From Muribaculaceae bacterium (GTDB lineage: Bacteria > Bacteroidota > Bacteroidia > Bacteroidales > Muribaculaceae), in the NCBI GenBank assembly GCA_017462345.1, contig JAFTRI010000036.1, forward strand, positions 1-64,000: a stretch of 64,000 nt of DNA. Direction: 5' to 3'. The position numbers and the translations under genes were made by a program. How positions within the stretch are numbered: the stretch's first letter is position 1; every line of letters starts with the position of its first letter. Below the pieces are notes generated by a model. It was not told where the DNA came from, searched no databases, and saw only the letters and a program-made list of their open reading frames with translations. Of this stretch, positions 54,660 through 63,481 are shown one piece after another.

Positions 54660-57290
54660 TTACTTGATGAATTCTTTTCTTGTTGTTCCGTCGCTCATCT
54701 TCACAATATTGATGCCCTTGGTCGGTTCGCGTAATTGGTGACCATGAATATCATAACGTGCAACTTCGATGGCATCGCTATCGGCTTCAACAGTTTCTAC
54801 ACCGGCCATCTCTTGGATGCGGTCAAATTTATACCACTCATTAGCAATGATATAATCATAATATGTCCCTTCCGGAATCATTAGCCGTGCCGAATAACTG
54901 CTGTTTGTGTCTCCGCCAAAAGCCCCATCGGCACAAGAAGGAGGTATCATACTATATGAGAAAACCACTCTTAATCCACAATTGACAAATGCCGACTCTC
55001 CTATATAGGTTACTGAACTAGGTATTGTTACTGAGGTCAAATTTGAGCATTCATCGAACGCATTGTTTGCAATAAATCGGGTTCTTCCTTTTATTTCAAG
55101 ATTTTCAGTTGGAGCATCACCCTTATACCCCAGGCAACAATTATCTAAGTATAAAACTCCATCGGCCTGACTGTTGTACCAACCTGTATTAGTGAATGCG
55201 TCTGAACCAATGTATGTTACTGAATCCCCAATGGTAATATTTGTCAAATTACTGCAACCATAGAATGCATGGTTAGGGATAGTTTTCACATTATTCCCAA
55301 TATTTAGGGATTCAACGTAATCAAATGCATATTCTCCTATTGACGTGCAGTTCTCGGCATTGTAATTAACTTCGGTTCCATGACAATAGCAAAATGCGTA
55401 ATCGGGTATAGTTTTTACATTTGTATCGATATTAACTGTTTCAACATTTCCAAATGATTCTTGTCCTATTGAAGAACAATTCTCGGCATTGTAATTAACT
55501 TCGGATAATCTTAACCATCCAAAAGCTCTATCAGGAATAATGTTCACCTCTTTCCCGATATTGATGATTTTAAGATTAGGACAATCCCCAAAAACATAAT
55601 AGTGCATTGACGTGCAATTCTCGGCATTGTAATTGACTTCACTCAAGCCGGAGCATAAAATGAACGCATATCCACCAATCACAGTCACTGAGTTAGGGAT
55701 GGTTACCTCCGTCAAGCCGGAGCAATTAAAGAACGCCAAGCTTCCAATCGAAGTCACTGAGTTGGGGATGGTTATTTCTGTCAAATTTCTGCAACCAGAG
55801 AACGCCGAACTGCCAATCGATATCACTGAGTTAGGGATTACGGAGTTTTTACATCCGTTTATAAGGGTGTTTGTTGCAGTTTCTATAATTGCATTACAAT
55901 TGTTGCGAGAATCGTATACTTTATTGCCGCTTTCTACAATTATTGATGTCAAATTATGACATGAGCTGAACGCTCTTTCTCCAATCTTGGTAACGGAGCT
56001 TGGGATAGTAACTGAGGTCAAACCGGAGCAACCAGAGAATGCAAATGCCTTTATTTCTATAATATCATTTGGGATAACTAAATTCTTGACTTCTGCGCCA
56101 TTAATCTTAAGATTCTTAGCATAACATAATGGGTTTGAACTGGAGTCCTCAAAATCGATTTTACACCAAGCCGATAAATCAGTAATATTTACCTCGGTCA
56201 AACCGGAGCAGCCGTAAAATGCCGAACGACCAATCGATGTCACTGAGTTAGGGATGGTTATAGAGGTCAAGCCGGAGCAGCCATCGAATGCATATTCTCC
56301 AATTTTGGTTAAAGAAAAAGGAATAGTTGTATTTTTACATCCACAAATAAGAGTGTTTGTAGCAGTCTCAATAATCGCATTACAGTTATTACGTGAATCA
56401 AATGCATTATTATCTTCATCTACAACTATAGAGGCCAAATCAGTACAACAAGAGAATGCTCTTTCTCCAATCTTGGTAACGGAGCTTGGGATAGTAACTG
56501 AGGTCAAACCGGAGCAACCAGAGAATGCAAATGCCTTTATTCCTGTAATATCATTTGGGATAGCTAAATTCTTGACTTCTGTGCCATTAATCTTAAGATT
56601 CTTAGCATAATATAATGGGTTTGAACTGGAGTCCTCAAAATCGATTTTACACCAAGCCGATAAATCAGTAATATTTACTTCGGTCAAACCGGAACATTCC
56701 CTGAACGCCCAGCTTCCAATTGAGGTCACAGATTTGGGAATAGTCACTGAAATTAAATTCGCACAATTTCCAAATGCTCCACTGGCAATTACGCGAGTCC
56801 CATTTTTTATTGACAAAATTCCTGTTGGAACATTTCCTTTGTATCCTAAACAACAATTGTCTAAATACAATATTCCGTCAGCTTGATTATTGTACCAGCC
56901 GGTATCATAGAATGCACTCTGTCCAATTGACACTACAGAACTGCCAATCGTTACCTCTGTCAAGCTGTTACAACCGGAGAACGCCTCGTGGCCTATCGTG
57001 GTCACGGAGTTGGGGATAGTTACTGAGGTCAAATTTGAACAGAATCTAAATGCAGAGTCTCCAATCGAGGTAACTGAATAAGTTGAGCCATTATATGTTA
57101 CAGAAGAAGGGATATTAATAGAACCGGTGTAATCATCAATCCCATCTCTATATGTAACCTCCACCGTTTTGGCTGTTTCATCGGTAACATTGTAGTAGAT
57201 GCCGTCGACCTCGAAGTCGTGGGCGGAGAGGGGGGGAGTGGTGAGGAACATGGCTGCGAGGAGCAGAGGGATTCGTAGTAGCTTTTTCAT
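54660..57290 (-). CDS. BspA-like LRR_5 surface protein
   Basis: 876 aa from ATG 57290 (MKKLLRIPLLLAAMF); an upstream in-frame start lacks the signal-peptide position. It opens like its neighbour (HDFEVDGIYYNVTDETAKTVEVT) and then carries about 25 LRR_5 repeats, several of them near-identical blocks. A 236-bp internal duplication at a distance of 486 bp is visible at DNA level (55972-56207 and 56458-56693). The tail RYDIHGHQLREPTKGINIVKMSDGTTRKEFIK matches the other LRR protein and a type IX secretion signal. Likely a surface adhesin paralogue of the gene downstream. Confidence 0.88.
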   Translation of the reverse strand: MKKLLRIPLLLAAMFLTTPPLSAHDFEVDGIYYNVTDETAKTVEVTYRDGIDDYTGSINIPSSVTYNGSTYSVTSIGDSAFRFCSNLTSVTIPNSVTTIGHEAFSGCNSLTEVTIGSSVVSIGQSAFYDTGWYNNQADGILYLDNCCLGYKGNVPTGILSIKNGTRVIASGAFGNCANLISVTIPKSVTSIGSWAFRECSGLTEVNITDLSAWCKIDFEDSSSNPLYYAKNLKINGTEVKNLAIPNDITGIKAFAFSGCSGLTSVTIPSSVTKIGERAFSCCTDLASIVVDEDNNAFDSRNNCNAIIETATNTLICGCKNTTIPFSLTKIGEYAFDGCSGLTSITIPNSVTSIGRSAFYGCSGLTEVNITDLSAWCKIDFEDSSSNPLCYAKNLKINGAEVKNLVIPNDIIEIKAFAFSGCSGLTSVTIPSSVTKIGERAFSSCHNLTSIIVESGNKVYDSRNNCNAIIETATNTLINGCKNSVIPNSVISIGSSAFSGCRNLTEITIPNSVTSIGSLAFFNCSGLTEVTIPNSVTVIGGYAFILCSGLSEVNYNAENCTSMHYYVFGDCPNLKIINIGKEVNIIPDRAFGWLRLSEVNYNAENCSSIGQESFGNVETVNIDTNVKTIPDYAFCYCHGTEVNYNAENCTSIGEYAFDYVESLNIGNNVKTIPNHAFYGCSNLTNITIGDSVTYIGSDAFTNTGWYNSQADGVLYLDNCCLGYKGDAPTENLEIKGRTRFIANNAFDECSNLTSVTIPSSVTYIGESAFVNCGLRVVFSYSMIPPSCADGAFGGDTNSSYSARLMIPEGTYYDYIIANEWYKFDRIQEMAGVETVEADSDAIEVARYDIHGHQLREPTKGINIVKMSDGTTRKEFIK
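55972..56207. repeat. 236-bp direct repeat, copy 1 (LRR gene)
   Basis: Nearly identical to 56458-56693 (offset 486 bp, 162 codons). Encodes the LRR block ending ...KNL(V/A)IPNDI with the preceding SAWCKIDFEDSSSNPL(C/Y)YAKNLKING motif. A recent duplication inside the gene. Confidence 0.9.
56458..56693. repeat. 236-bp direct repeat, copy 2 (LRR gene)
   Basis: Second copy of 55972-56207 in the same orientation with only scattered base differences, so the reading frame is kept. Such blocks can expand or shrink the LRR array. Confidence 0.9.
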
Positions 57291-57369
57291 TAGTGTAGGA
57301 TGTTTTGTGCCTCCTGTGTCCCCTAATTCGGCTGTTAACAAAATGTTTTGGACTATAAAATGCGAAAAC

Positions 57370-57624
57370 GTGGGACATTGTCAGTTTATTTTTTACGAGG
57401 CATCGCCAAACGCCCAATCAGTAATAAACAGTCCACTCCCACGCCTTTATCGAATACCATGATGCCCCTTGCCGGGGAGTGGATATACGACAAGCATGAG
57501 CGTATTCATAACCGCTTATCCTACTGATTAAAATTTTGGCGAATTTCGTAAAAAGGATAAAGCTGAAAACGCTTTCATTGATATGTCTCCTATGGGGTAC
57601 GGCAACGCTATGCCTCCCACAAGA
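57370..57624 (-). ncRNA. candidate structured RNA with nested stems (minus strand)
   Basis: Downstream of a TAACTTTG -7 element (57631-57638) the minus strand can form nested stems: GTGGGA/TCCCAC (57615-57620 with 57370-57375), GAGGCAT/ATGCCTC (57610-57616 with 57397-57403), CGCCAAA/TTTGGCG (57535-57541 with 57404-57410), AATCAGTA/TACTGATT (57522-57529 with 57416-57423) and CCACTCCC/GGGAGTGG (57475-57482 with 57433-57440) capped by CCCC/GGGG. All lie in order, giving a long folded RNA of about 255 nt. A 16-codon ORF sits inside. It may be free-standing or act as a long leader for the LRR gene that begins at 57290. No known family recognised. Confidence 0.6.
57528..57578 (-). CDS. 16-codon ORF inside the structured RNA (possible leader peptide)
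   Basis: ATG 57578-57576, stop TAA at 57530-57528, encoding MKAFSALSFLRNSPKF. AGGAGA (57591-57586) lies 7 nt before the ATG. A ribosome on this ORF would open the CGCCAAA/TTTGGCG stem and stop exactly in the AATCAGTA/TACTGATT stem, so translation could switch the RNA fold. Probably regulatory rather than a stable protein. Confidence 0.45.
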   Translation of the reverse strand: MKAFSALSFLRNSPKF

Positions 57625-57630
57625 TTGTTG

Positions 57631-57638
57631 CAAAGTTA
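57631..57638 (-). promoter_or_regulatory. -7 element of the second structured RNA
   Basis: Minus strand TAACTTTG; the -33 position shows TAT rather than TTG. Transcription would start near 57624, a few bases before the terminal stem. Confidence 0.5.
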
Positions 57639-57677
57639 GCTATTTTTAATCTAATGTAATAGAAAAGATGTTGGATT

Positions 57678-59153
57678 TTAATATGATAGGTGTTCTCGGC
57701 GGCTCGCATCAATGCGCAGCAAGATAAACAGCAGGAATGTGAATCCCCACAGTGACGAACCTCCGTAGCTGAAAAATGGAAGGGGAATACCTATAACCGG
57801 ACAAAGACCGATAACCATACCGATGTTTATGACAAAATGCAATATCAGATAACTGGCAACGCAATAGGCGTAGACCCGGCCGAATGCAGTGGGTTGCCGT
57901 TCAGCAATTACGATGATGCGGAGTATGAGAATCAGGAACAGAAGCAGAGTCAGTGTTGTGCCGACAAATCCGTGTTCTTCTCCGACCGTACAGAAAATGA
58001 AGTCGGTGTGTTGTTCGGGAACATATTTCAATTTGGTCTGTGTCCCGTTAAGAAATCCCTTGCCCCAAAAACCTCCTGAACCTATTGCGATCTTGGACTG
58101 GTTTACGTTATATCCTGCTCCTCGCAGGTCTTCCTTTATCCCGAGTGCTACTAATATACGGTTTTGTTGATGTTCCTGTAACACATTGTTGAACACGTAG
58201 TTGACCGAGAACAGAAAACCGATTGCTGTAACTGTGAATCCAACGACGACAAGCATCCGCTTGAGTTGGCTACGCAGCATCTGGATCAGGCAATAAAGAC
58301 AAGCCACGGCTGTAGCGCCAATAAGATATGGCAAGCCGGGTATCCTTATCTCGAATAACGTTAGAATAAACACAACAATTCCTGTCCCGACAAACCAAAG
58401 GAATATGTTTCGGGCTATAATCGGACGTTTACAGTATATCCCTACCATCCCTACCATGATTGTCATGATGAGGATGAATACTGAAAATTCCCCTGATGGA
58501 ACACCAAGGATTGTTGTTTCGGTGTATTTGACCGCAACAACAAAAAATGTTACGGCGCATATTGCTGCAAATAGAATCAATCCGCTCATCCCTTCCCTGT
58601 AAAGAACAAAAAACAAAGACAGGTAAACCAGTGCAGAACCGGTCTCTTTTTGTGCGAGTATCAATAGTATGGGTATAAAAAACAGAAGTAACGCTTTAAT
58701 GTAGTTGGATGGCTTGCTATTGAGGGTGAAATTGTATCCGCTGAAAAGTTTTGCCATAGCAAGGGCAGTGGCAAATTTCGCAAACTCTGCCGGCTGCAGG
58801 CTCATAGGACCCAACACAAGCCATGACCGTGAACCCTTGATGTCGGGAGCGATAAATATTGTTACAAGCAACAACAGCAGCAGTCCGGTGTATATAGGGT
58901 AGGCGTATGTCTCATACATGCGGGCATCTATAAGCAATAGGACCAGTCCTAATACAAAAGACAGTCCTATCCATCGTATTTGTTTCCCGGAAAACTCATC
59001 AAAACTAAAAATACTTGCATTGTCAAAGTCATAGCTTGCCGCATATATGCTCACAGCTCCCATAATGACGAGTATGGCATATATGATGATTGTTGTCCAG
59101 TCAAGATGACGGAATACCGATTGCTGGTTTTTGTTAGTGCTTCTTAACTCCAC
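57678..59153 (-). CDS. rodA: RodA, SEDS-family peptidoglycan polymerase
   Basis: 491 aa, somewhat longer than E. coli RodA. About ten membrane helices are visible. SEDS signatures are RSWLVLGPMSLQPAEFAKFATALAMAKL, AQKETGSALVYL, GFLNGTQTKLKYVPEQHTDFIF and the C-terminal GLCPVIGIPLPFFSYGGSS. RodA polymerises glycan strands for cell elongation together with PBP2, encoded just upstream and overlapping by 20 bp. It is the last gene of the mre/mrd cluster. Confidence 0.95.
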   Translation of the reverse strand: MELRSTNKNQQSVFRHLDWTTIIIYAILVIMGAVSIYAASYDFDNASIFSFDEFSGKQIRWIGLSFVLGLVLLLIDARMYETYAYPIYTGLLLLLLVTIFIAPDIKGSRSWLVLGPMSLQPAEFAKFATALAMAKLFSGYNFTLNSKPSNYIKALLLFFIPILLILAQKETGSALVYLSLFFVLYREGMSGLILFAAICAVTFFVVAVKYTETTILGVPSGEFSVFILIMTIMVGMVGIYCKRPIIARNIFLWFVGTGIVVFILTLFEIRIPGLPYLIGATAVACLYCLIQMLRSQLKRMLVVVGFTVTAIGFLFSVNYVFNNVLQEHQQNRILVALGIKEDLRGAGYNVNQSKIAIGSGGFWGKGFLNGTQTKLKYVPEQHTDFIFCTVGEEHGFVGTTLTLLLFLILILRIIVIAERQPTAFGRVYAYCVASYLILHFVINIGMVIGLCPVIGIPLPFFSYGGSSLWGFTFLLFILLRIDASRREHLSY

Positions 59154-60996
59154 TATAAATTATTGTGTTGGATTCTAACATACGTTGTTCTATATATTTC
59201 CTCTCGGGAGAAATGTTTTTGGTAAGGTATTTTTCGATGACAAGGCTTCCTATCGGAACTCCGTATGTTGCCCCGAAACCGGCATTCTCGACATATACAC
59301 ATACGGCAATTCGGGGATCTTTATATGGGGCGAAACCCATAAACGCAGAGTGGTCTTTTCCATGAGGATTCTGGGCGGTTCCTGTCTTGCCGCACACTTC
59401 TATGTCTTTGAGATTAGCCAGCCGGCATGTTCCGCCGGTAACTGCCATGCGCATTCCTTCGGCTACCTCATCGAAATATTTCTTGTCGATTGACGGATGC
59501 CTTTGAACCAGTAATTCGTCAGGCATTACCGTGTCCTGTATCTCCTTTACTACATGTGGCGTTATAAACCATCCACGGTTGGCGATGGTCGCACAAAGAT
59601 TGGCAATCTGTAGCGGTGTCGCGAGGATTTCACCTTGACCGATGGAAACGGAGATTATTGTGTTTGCACTCCATCTGCCTTCTCCGTATATTTTGTTGTA
59701 GAATTTGGCATTAGGTATAAATCCGCGACTTTCTCCGGGCAAGTCAACACCGAGACGGTAGCCGTAGCCGAGTGATACGAGATGGTTCTTCCATATTTCA
59801 AAAGCATCGGCTGATGACCCGTATTTGGACCGCCGGTCTATCATTGCCTTGAATCCCCAACAGAAATAAGCATTGCATGATGTCTGCAACGCCGGCTTCA
59901 GAGGTATTGGGGAGCCGTGAGGGTGACAACCTACCCGTAGCCCTCCTGAAATAAATCCTTTGTGACATGGATATGATGTCGACAGGTTCACAATGCCTTC
60001 CTGTAGAAGAATCAGACCCTGACTTGGCTTGAATGTCGATCCCGGAGGGTAGGCCGCCATTAATGCCCGGTCAAAAAGAGGGTGCAGCCTGTCGTTAACA
60101 AGTTTGCGATAGTTGGCTCCACGTTGACGGCCTACAAGCATTGTCGGGTCATAAGTGGGACTTGATACCATAGCAAGGATTTCTCCTGTTTTGGGCTCGA
60201 TTGCTACAACTGCACCAATCTTGTTTACCATCAGAGATTCGGCATATTGCTGCAAGTCAATATCGATGCTTAGTTTCAGATTCCGTCCGGAGACAGGCGC
60301 GACATCGTGAGCACCGTCCTCATACTTTCCCTGGATGCGCCCGTGAGCGTCCCTGATGAGTATTTCGACACCTTTGTGGCCTCGCAGATACTTTTCATAA
60401 CTTTTTTCCACACCCAAGTCCCCACAATAATCACCTGATGTGTAGTAATCGTCTTTTTCTATATCTTTAGCAGATACTTCGCGGATGTTTCCAAGTACAT
60501 TGGCTGCGGAAATGTGATTGTATTGTCTCAGAATGCGTTTTTGGATGAAGAATCCGGGATAACGGTATAGCTTTTCCTGTAGTCTGCCATAATCCTGTGC
60601 CGACAGGTGTGTTATGAATTTCTGTGGTGTATAGGATGAGTAACCGGGATTGATGCGCCGGTCTTTCATGTCGGATAACCGCTTGTCAAATTGTTCCCTG
60701 GTGATATTGAGTGTATGACAAAAATCGATTGTGTCAAATTCCTGGACATCACGCGGTATCATCATCACATCGTAGGCAGGTTGATTATATACAACCAATT
60801 CCCCATTCCTGTCAAAAATCAGTCCGCGGGACGGGTATTGCGCTTTGCGCAGGAATGCGTTGGAGTCGGCAAAGTCCTTGTATCTGTCATCGCATACCTG
60901 TAAGTTGAAAAGTCGTATGACATATATCAATGCAACGGTTATAAGAAAACCGCATATAACATATTTACGCTTTTCAAGTCTATAGTCTTTTCTCAC
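59134..60996 (-). CDS. mrdA: penicillin-binding protein 2 (elongation transpeptidase)
   Basis: 620 aa. One N-terminal membrane helix (about 12-30), a pedestal domain, then the transpeptidase domain with the active-site STFK (PPGSTFKPSQG), SCN (QTSCNAYFCWG) and KTGTAQ (CGKTGTAQNPHG). PBP2 crosslinks peptidoglycan during rod elongation in partnership with RodA. It overlaps both mreD (17 bp) and rodA (20 bp), so the genes are translationally linked. Confidence 0.96.
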   Translation of the reverse strand: MRKDYRLEKRKYVICGFLITVALIYVIRLFNLQVCDDRYKDFADSNAFLRKAQYPSRGLIFDRNGELVVYNQPAYDVMMIPRDVQEFDTIDFCHTLNITREQFDKRLSDMKDRRINPGYSSYTPQKFITHLSAQDYGRLQEKLYRYPGFFIQKRILRQYNHISAANVLGNIREVSAKDIEKDDYYTSGDYCGDLGVEKSYEKYLRGHKGVEILIRDAHGRIQGKYEDGAHDVAPVSGRNLKLSIDIDLQQYAESLMVNKIGAVVAIEPKTGEILAMVSSPTYDPTMLVGRQRGANYRKLVNDRLHPLFDRALMAAYPPGSTFKPSQGLILLQEGIVNLSTSYPCHKGFISGGLRVGCHPHGSPIPLKPALQTSCNAYFCWGFKAMIDRRSKYGSSADAFEIWKNHLVSLGYGYRLGVDLPGESRGFIPNAKFYNKIYGEGRWSANTIISVSIGQGEILATPLQIANLCATIANRGWFITPHVVKEIQDTVMPDELLVQRHPSIDKKYFDEVAEGMRMAVTGGTCRLANLKDIEVCGKTGTAQNPHGKDHSAFMGFAPYKDPRIAVCVYVENAGFGATYGVPIGSLVIEKYLTKNISPERKYIEQRMLESNTIIYSGVKKH

Positions 60997-61501
60997 GACG
61001 TTGTATTGTTAGGCTATCCAGGCCGAGGATAAAAAGGATTGTCAATGTTGAACTTCCCAAAATGCGTGTTATCAATTGCAGGATATTGAAAAATGTACAT
61101 GCCTCAATGGTAAATACAGTCAGGCAATAGGTCAGTACAACGGTTATCAGGTATTTCAAGTAGATTGATAATCCCAATGAGCGTATTGATGGTTCGGGGT
61201 TGGAAATGTCTTCATCGCGGGGTACATACAGCCTTAACAGCCGGCGACGTAGCATTGCAAGTATGGTGCAAGAAAGAGAGTGCATTCCCTGCGTGTCTGA
61301 AAATATATCGACAGCTAATCCGAGAAAGAAAGAGAAAGTCAAGACCCAATTGGTCGACAGTGTTATCGGCAACCGGATTATGAAATAAATGAATACAAAG
61401 GGTATCGCGATGTTATAGAGACATATATGATTGAATATCGATACCTGTAGCAGTACCATAACAATGAATATCAGCATGAATTGTAGTATGGTCTTACTCA
61501 T
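60980..61501 (-). CDS. mreD: rod-shape-determining protein MreD
   Basis: 173 aa, almost entirely hydrophobic with about five membrane segments; the family is defined mainly by size, hydrophobicity and position between mreC and PBP2. TLSTNWVLTFSFFLGLAVDIFSDTQGMHSLSCTIL fits the conserved mid-region (LGLxxDxFs). It helps anchor the elongation machinery in the membrane. It starts 5 bp after the mreC stop. Confidence 0.9.
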   Translation of the reverse strand: MSKTILQFMLIFIVMVLLQVSIFNHICLYNIAIPFVFIYFIIRLPITLSTNWVLTFSFFLGLAVDIFSDTQGMHSLSCTILAMLRRRLLRLYVPRDEDISNPEPSIRSLGLSIYLKYLITVVLTYCLTVFTIEACTFFNILQLITRILGSSTLTILFILGLDSLTIQRREKRL

Positions 61502-61506
61502 TGGGG

Positions 61507-62361
61507 TTATTTTGTTTTGGCATTCAACATGTCTTTTTCGACTTCAATAATTTCATCTTTCAGGCTGTTGGTTATTACGCGAACAGTGCTCAGACGGGAA
61601 AAGTCAGTCATCAATTTTATGCGCAGACTAAAAAAATTATCGTTGGAGTCTTTTATTTTTTCGGTAACGACACCTACCGGTATTCCTTCGGGAAATACGG
61701 CAGAGTACCCGCTTGTGATAATTGTGTCACCAATAATGTATTCAGCGTGGCGTGGCAATTCTTCAAGAATTGCCTCTTCAGGAGACTTGCCGTCCCAAAT
61801 CAGGGACCCGAAGTTGTCTCCGCCCTTAATCTTGCAAGACAGGCGTAAATTGGGGTTGAGAAGAGAAATTATTCTTGCCGTGTGTTCCCCTACAACATTC
61901 ACGATACCAACGACACCGTTCTGGTCAACCACTCCCATTTCAGGTTCTATCCCGTCGATACTGCCTTTTTCGATAGTGATGTAATTGTGGGGACGTGATA
62001 TGCTGTTGTTTATTACATGTGCTATTATAAAACTGAATTTATCGAGTCCCGGAGCAACGGACAGCGAGTCGGCATACTGTGAATCCTGATAGCTGCGTAA
62101 TCTGTTCCGTAAGGAAATTACTTCAAGTTCGAGGTTGGCATTCCTTATTTGCAGATCTTCATTTATGTCCCGAAGATGGAAGTAGGAGGTGATATTGTCG
62201 GTTGTAGAATAGACGCCTGATGCAATTTTTCCGGCCGATGTCAGGTATATGTGATGCTGGTAGGGGTTGTTATTAAACAACAGCATACAACTTATCACCA
62301 CATAGAACAGGAAAACAAACCATGTGCTGAATCTTACCAGAAAGTTAAACAGGTTATGCAC
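61507..62361 (-). CDS. mreC: rod-shape-determining protein MreC
   Basis: 284 aa from GTG 62361 (MHNLFNFLVRF, the usual MreC N-terminus); an in-frame TTG at 62388 would add nine residues. One membrane helix near the start, a coiled-coil (LRDINEDLQIRNANLELEVISLRNRLRSYQ) and two beta-barrel subdomains (GVVDQNGVVGIVNVVGEHTARIISLLNPNLRLSCKIK; GDTIITSGYSAVFPEGIPVGVV) are visible. MreC links MreB filaments to PBP2 in the periplasm. Confidence 0.92.
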   Translation of the reverse strand: MHNLFNFLVRFSTWFVFLFYVVISCMLLFNNNPYQHHIYLTSAGKIASGVYSTTDNITSYFHLRDINEDLQIRNANLELEVISLRNRLRSYQDSQYADSLSVAPGLDKFSFIIAHVINNSISRPHNYITIEKGSIDGIEPEMGVVDQNGVVGIVNVVGEHTARIISLLNPNLRLSCKIKGGDNFGSLIWDGKSPEEAILEELPRHAEYIIGDTIITSGYSAVFPEGIPVGVVTEKIKDSNDNFFSLRIKLMTDFSRLSTVRVITNSLKDEIIEVEKDMLNAKTK

Positions 62362-62444
62362 GACTATTAAAGCAAATATAGAAGACAATATCTATCCCCT
62401 GGCGGGATATGATATTATCTTCTTGTTTTGTAATACCGGATATT

Positions 62445-63464
62445 CTATCGGATGAGGAATGAGAAGTTGTCGATGTTCTTGAGTGCGACTCCTGTTCCTT
62501 TTGCTACTGCCAAAAGCGGGTCTTCGGCAATGTGGAACTGTATCCCGATCTTGTTGGTGAGACGTTTGTCCAATCCGCGAAGCAATGCTCCTCCACCGGC
62601 AAGCCAAATGCCGTTACGCACGATGTCGGCGTATAGTTCCGGCGGAGTCTGTTCGAGTGCTCCTAATACGGCTGCTTCAATTTTAGAGATTGATTTTTCA
62701 ATACAATGGGATATTTCCTGATATGATACAGGAACTTCCATGGGAAGTGCTGTCATCTGGTTTGGTCCATGTACAATATAGTCTTCCGGCGGGTTGTCCA
62801 ACTCGGTCAGAGCGGAACCTACATTCATCTTGATGAGTTCAGCTGTACGTTCGCCGACCCTCACGTTGTGGGCCCGACGCATGTGTCCTTGTATGTCGTC
62901 GGTAAGGTCGTCTCCTGCAATCTGGATGCTCTTGTTGCTTACGATTCCTCCGAGTGATATAACTGCAATTTCAGTGGTCCCGCCACCGATGTCAACAATC
63001 ATGTTTCCTTCGGGAGCTTCCACGTCAAGTCCAATACCGAGCGCAGCTGCCATTGGTTCATATATCATGTAGCAATCACGTCCGCCGGCATGTTCCGACG
63101 AGTCACGGACTGCACGGATTTCCACTTCGGTAGAACCGGATGGTATTCCGACAACCATTCTTAGGGAAGGTGAGAACCAGTTGCTTTTTTTGCTGGCCTT
63201 CTTTACCAAGCCACGAATCATAAGTTCAGCGGCATTAAAGTCGGCAATCACGCCTTTGCGCAATGGCCTTACCGTGCGTATCCCTTCATGTTCTTTTCCT
63301 TGCATCTGCTGTGCCTCTTTCCCGACAGCGATGAGCTTGCCTGTCCGGACATCGAGCGCAACTATTGACGGTTCATCAATCACAATCTTGTCATTGTGTA
63401 TGATGATAGTGTTGGCTGTCCCTAAATCTATTGCGATTTCTTTTGTTAAAGAAAATAGTCTCAT
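62445..63464 (-). CDS. mreB: actin-like cell-shape protein MreB
   Basis: 339 aa, standard length. MreB filaments guide wall synthesis. Nucleotide-binding motifs are the phosphate-1 region IAIDLGTANTIIIHN, the phosphate-2 region MIVDIGGGTTEIAVISLGG and the adenosine motif GIWLAGGGALLRGLD. It leads the mreB-mreC-mreD-mrdA-rodA cluster and follows purH by 17 bp. Confidence 0.97.
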   Translation of the reverse strand: MRLFSLTKEIAIDLGTANTIIIHNDKIVIDEPSIVALDVRTGKLIAVGKEAQQMQGKEHEGIRTVRPLRKGVIADFNAAELMIRGLVKKASKKSNWFSPSLRMVVGIPSGSTEVEIRAVRDSSEHAGGRDCYMIYEPMAAALGIGLDVEAPEGNMIVDIGGGTTEIAVISLGGIVSNKSIQIAGDDLTDDIQGHMRRAHNVRVGERTAELIKMNVGSALTELDNPPEDYIVHGPNQMTALPMEVPVSYQEISHCIEKSISKIEAAVLGALEQTPPELYADIVRNGIWLAGGGALLRGLDKRLTNKIGIQFHIAEDPLLAVAKGTGVALKNIDNFSFLIR

Positions 63465-63481
63465 GATTCCGTTGCTGATTT

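Noticed and set aside
54660..57290. Regularly spaced repeats suggesting a CRISPR array
   Set aside because: The repeats are coding LRR_5 units of varying sequence in one long frame, with no short identical repeats or unique spacers.
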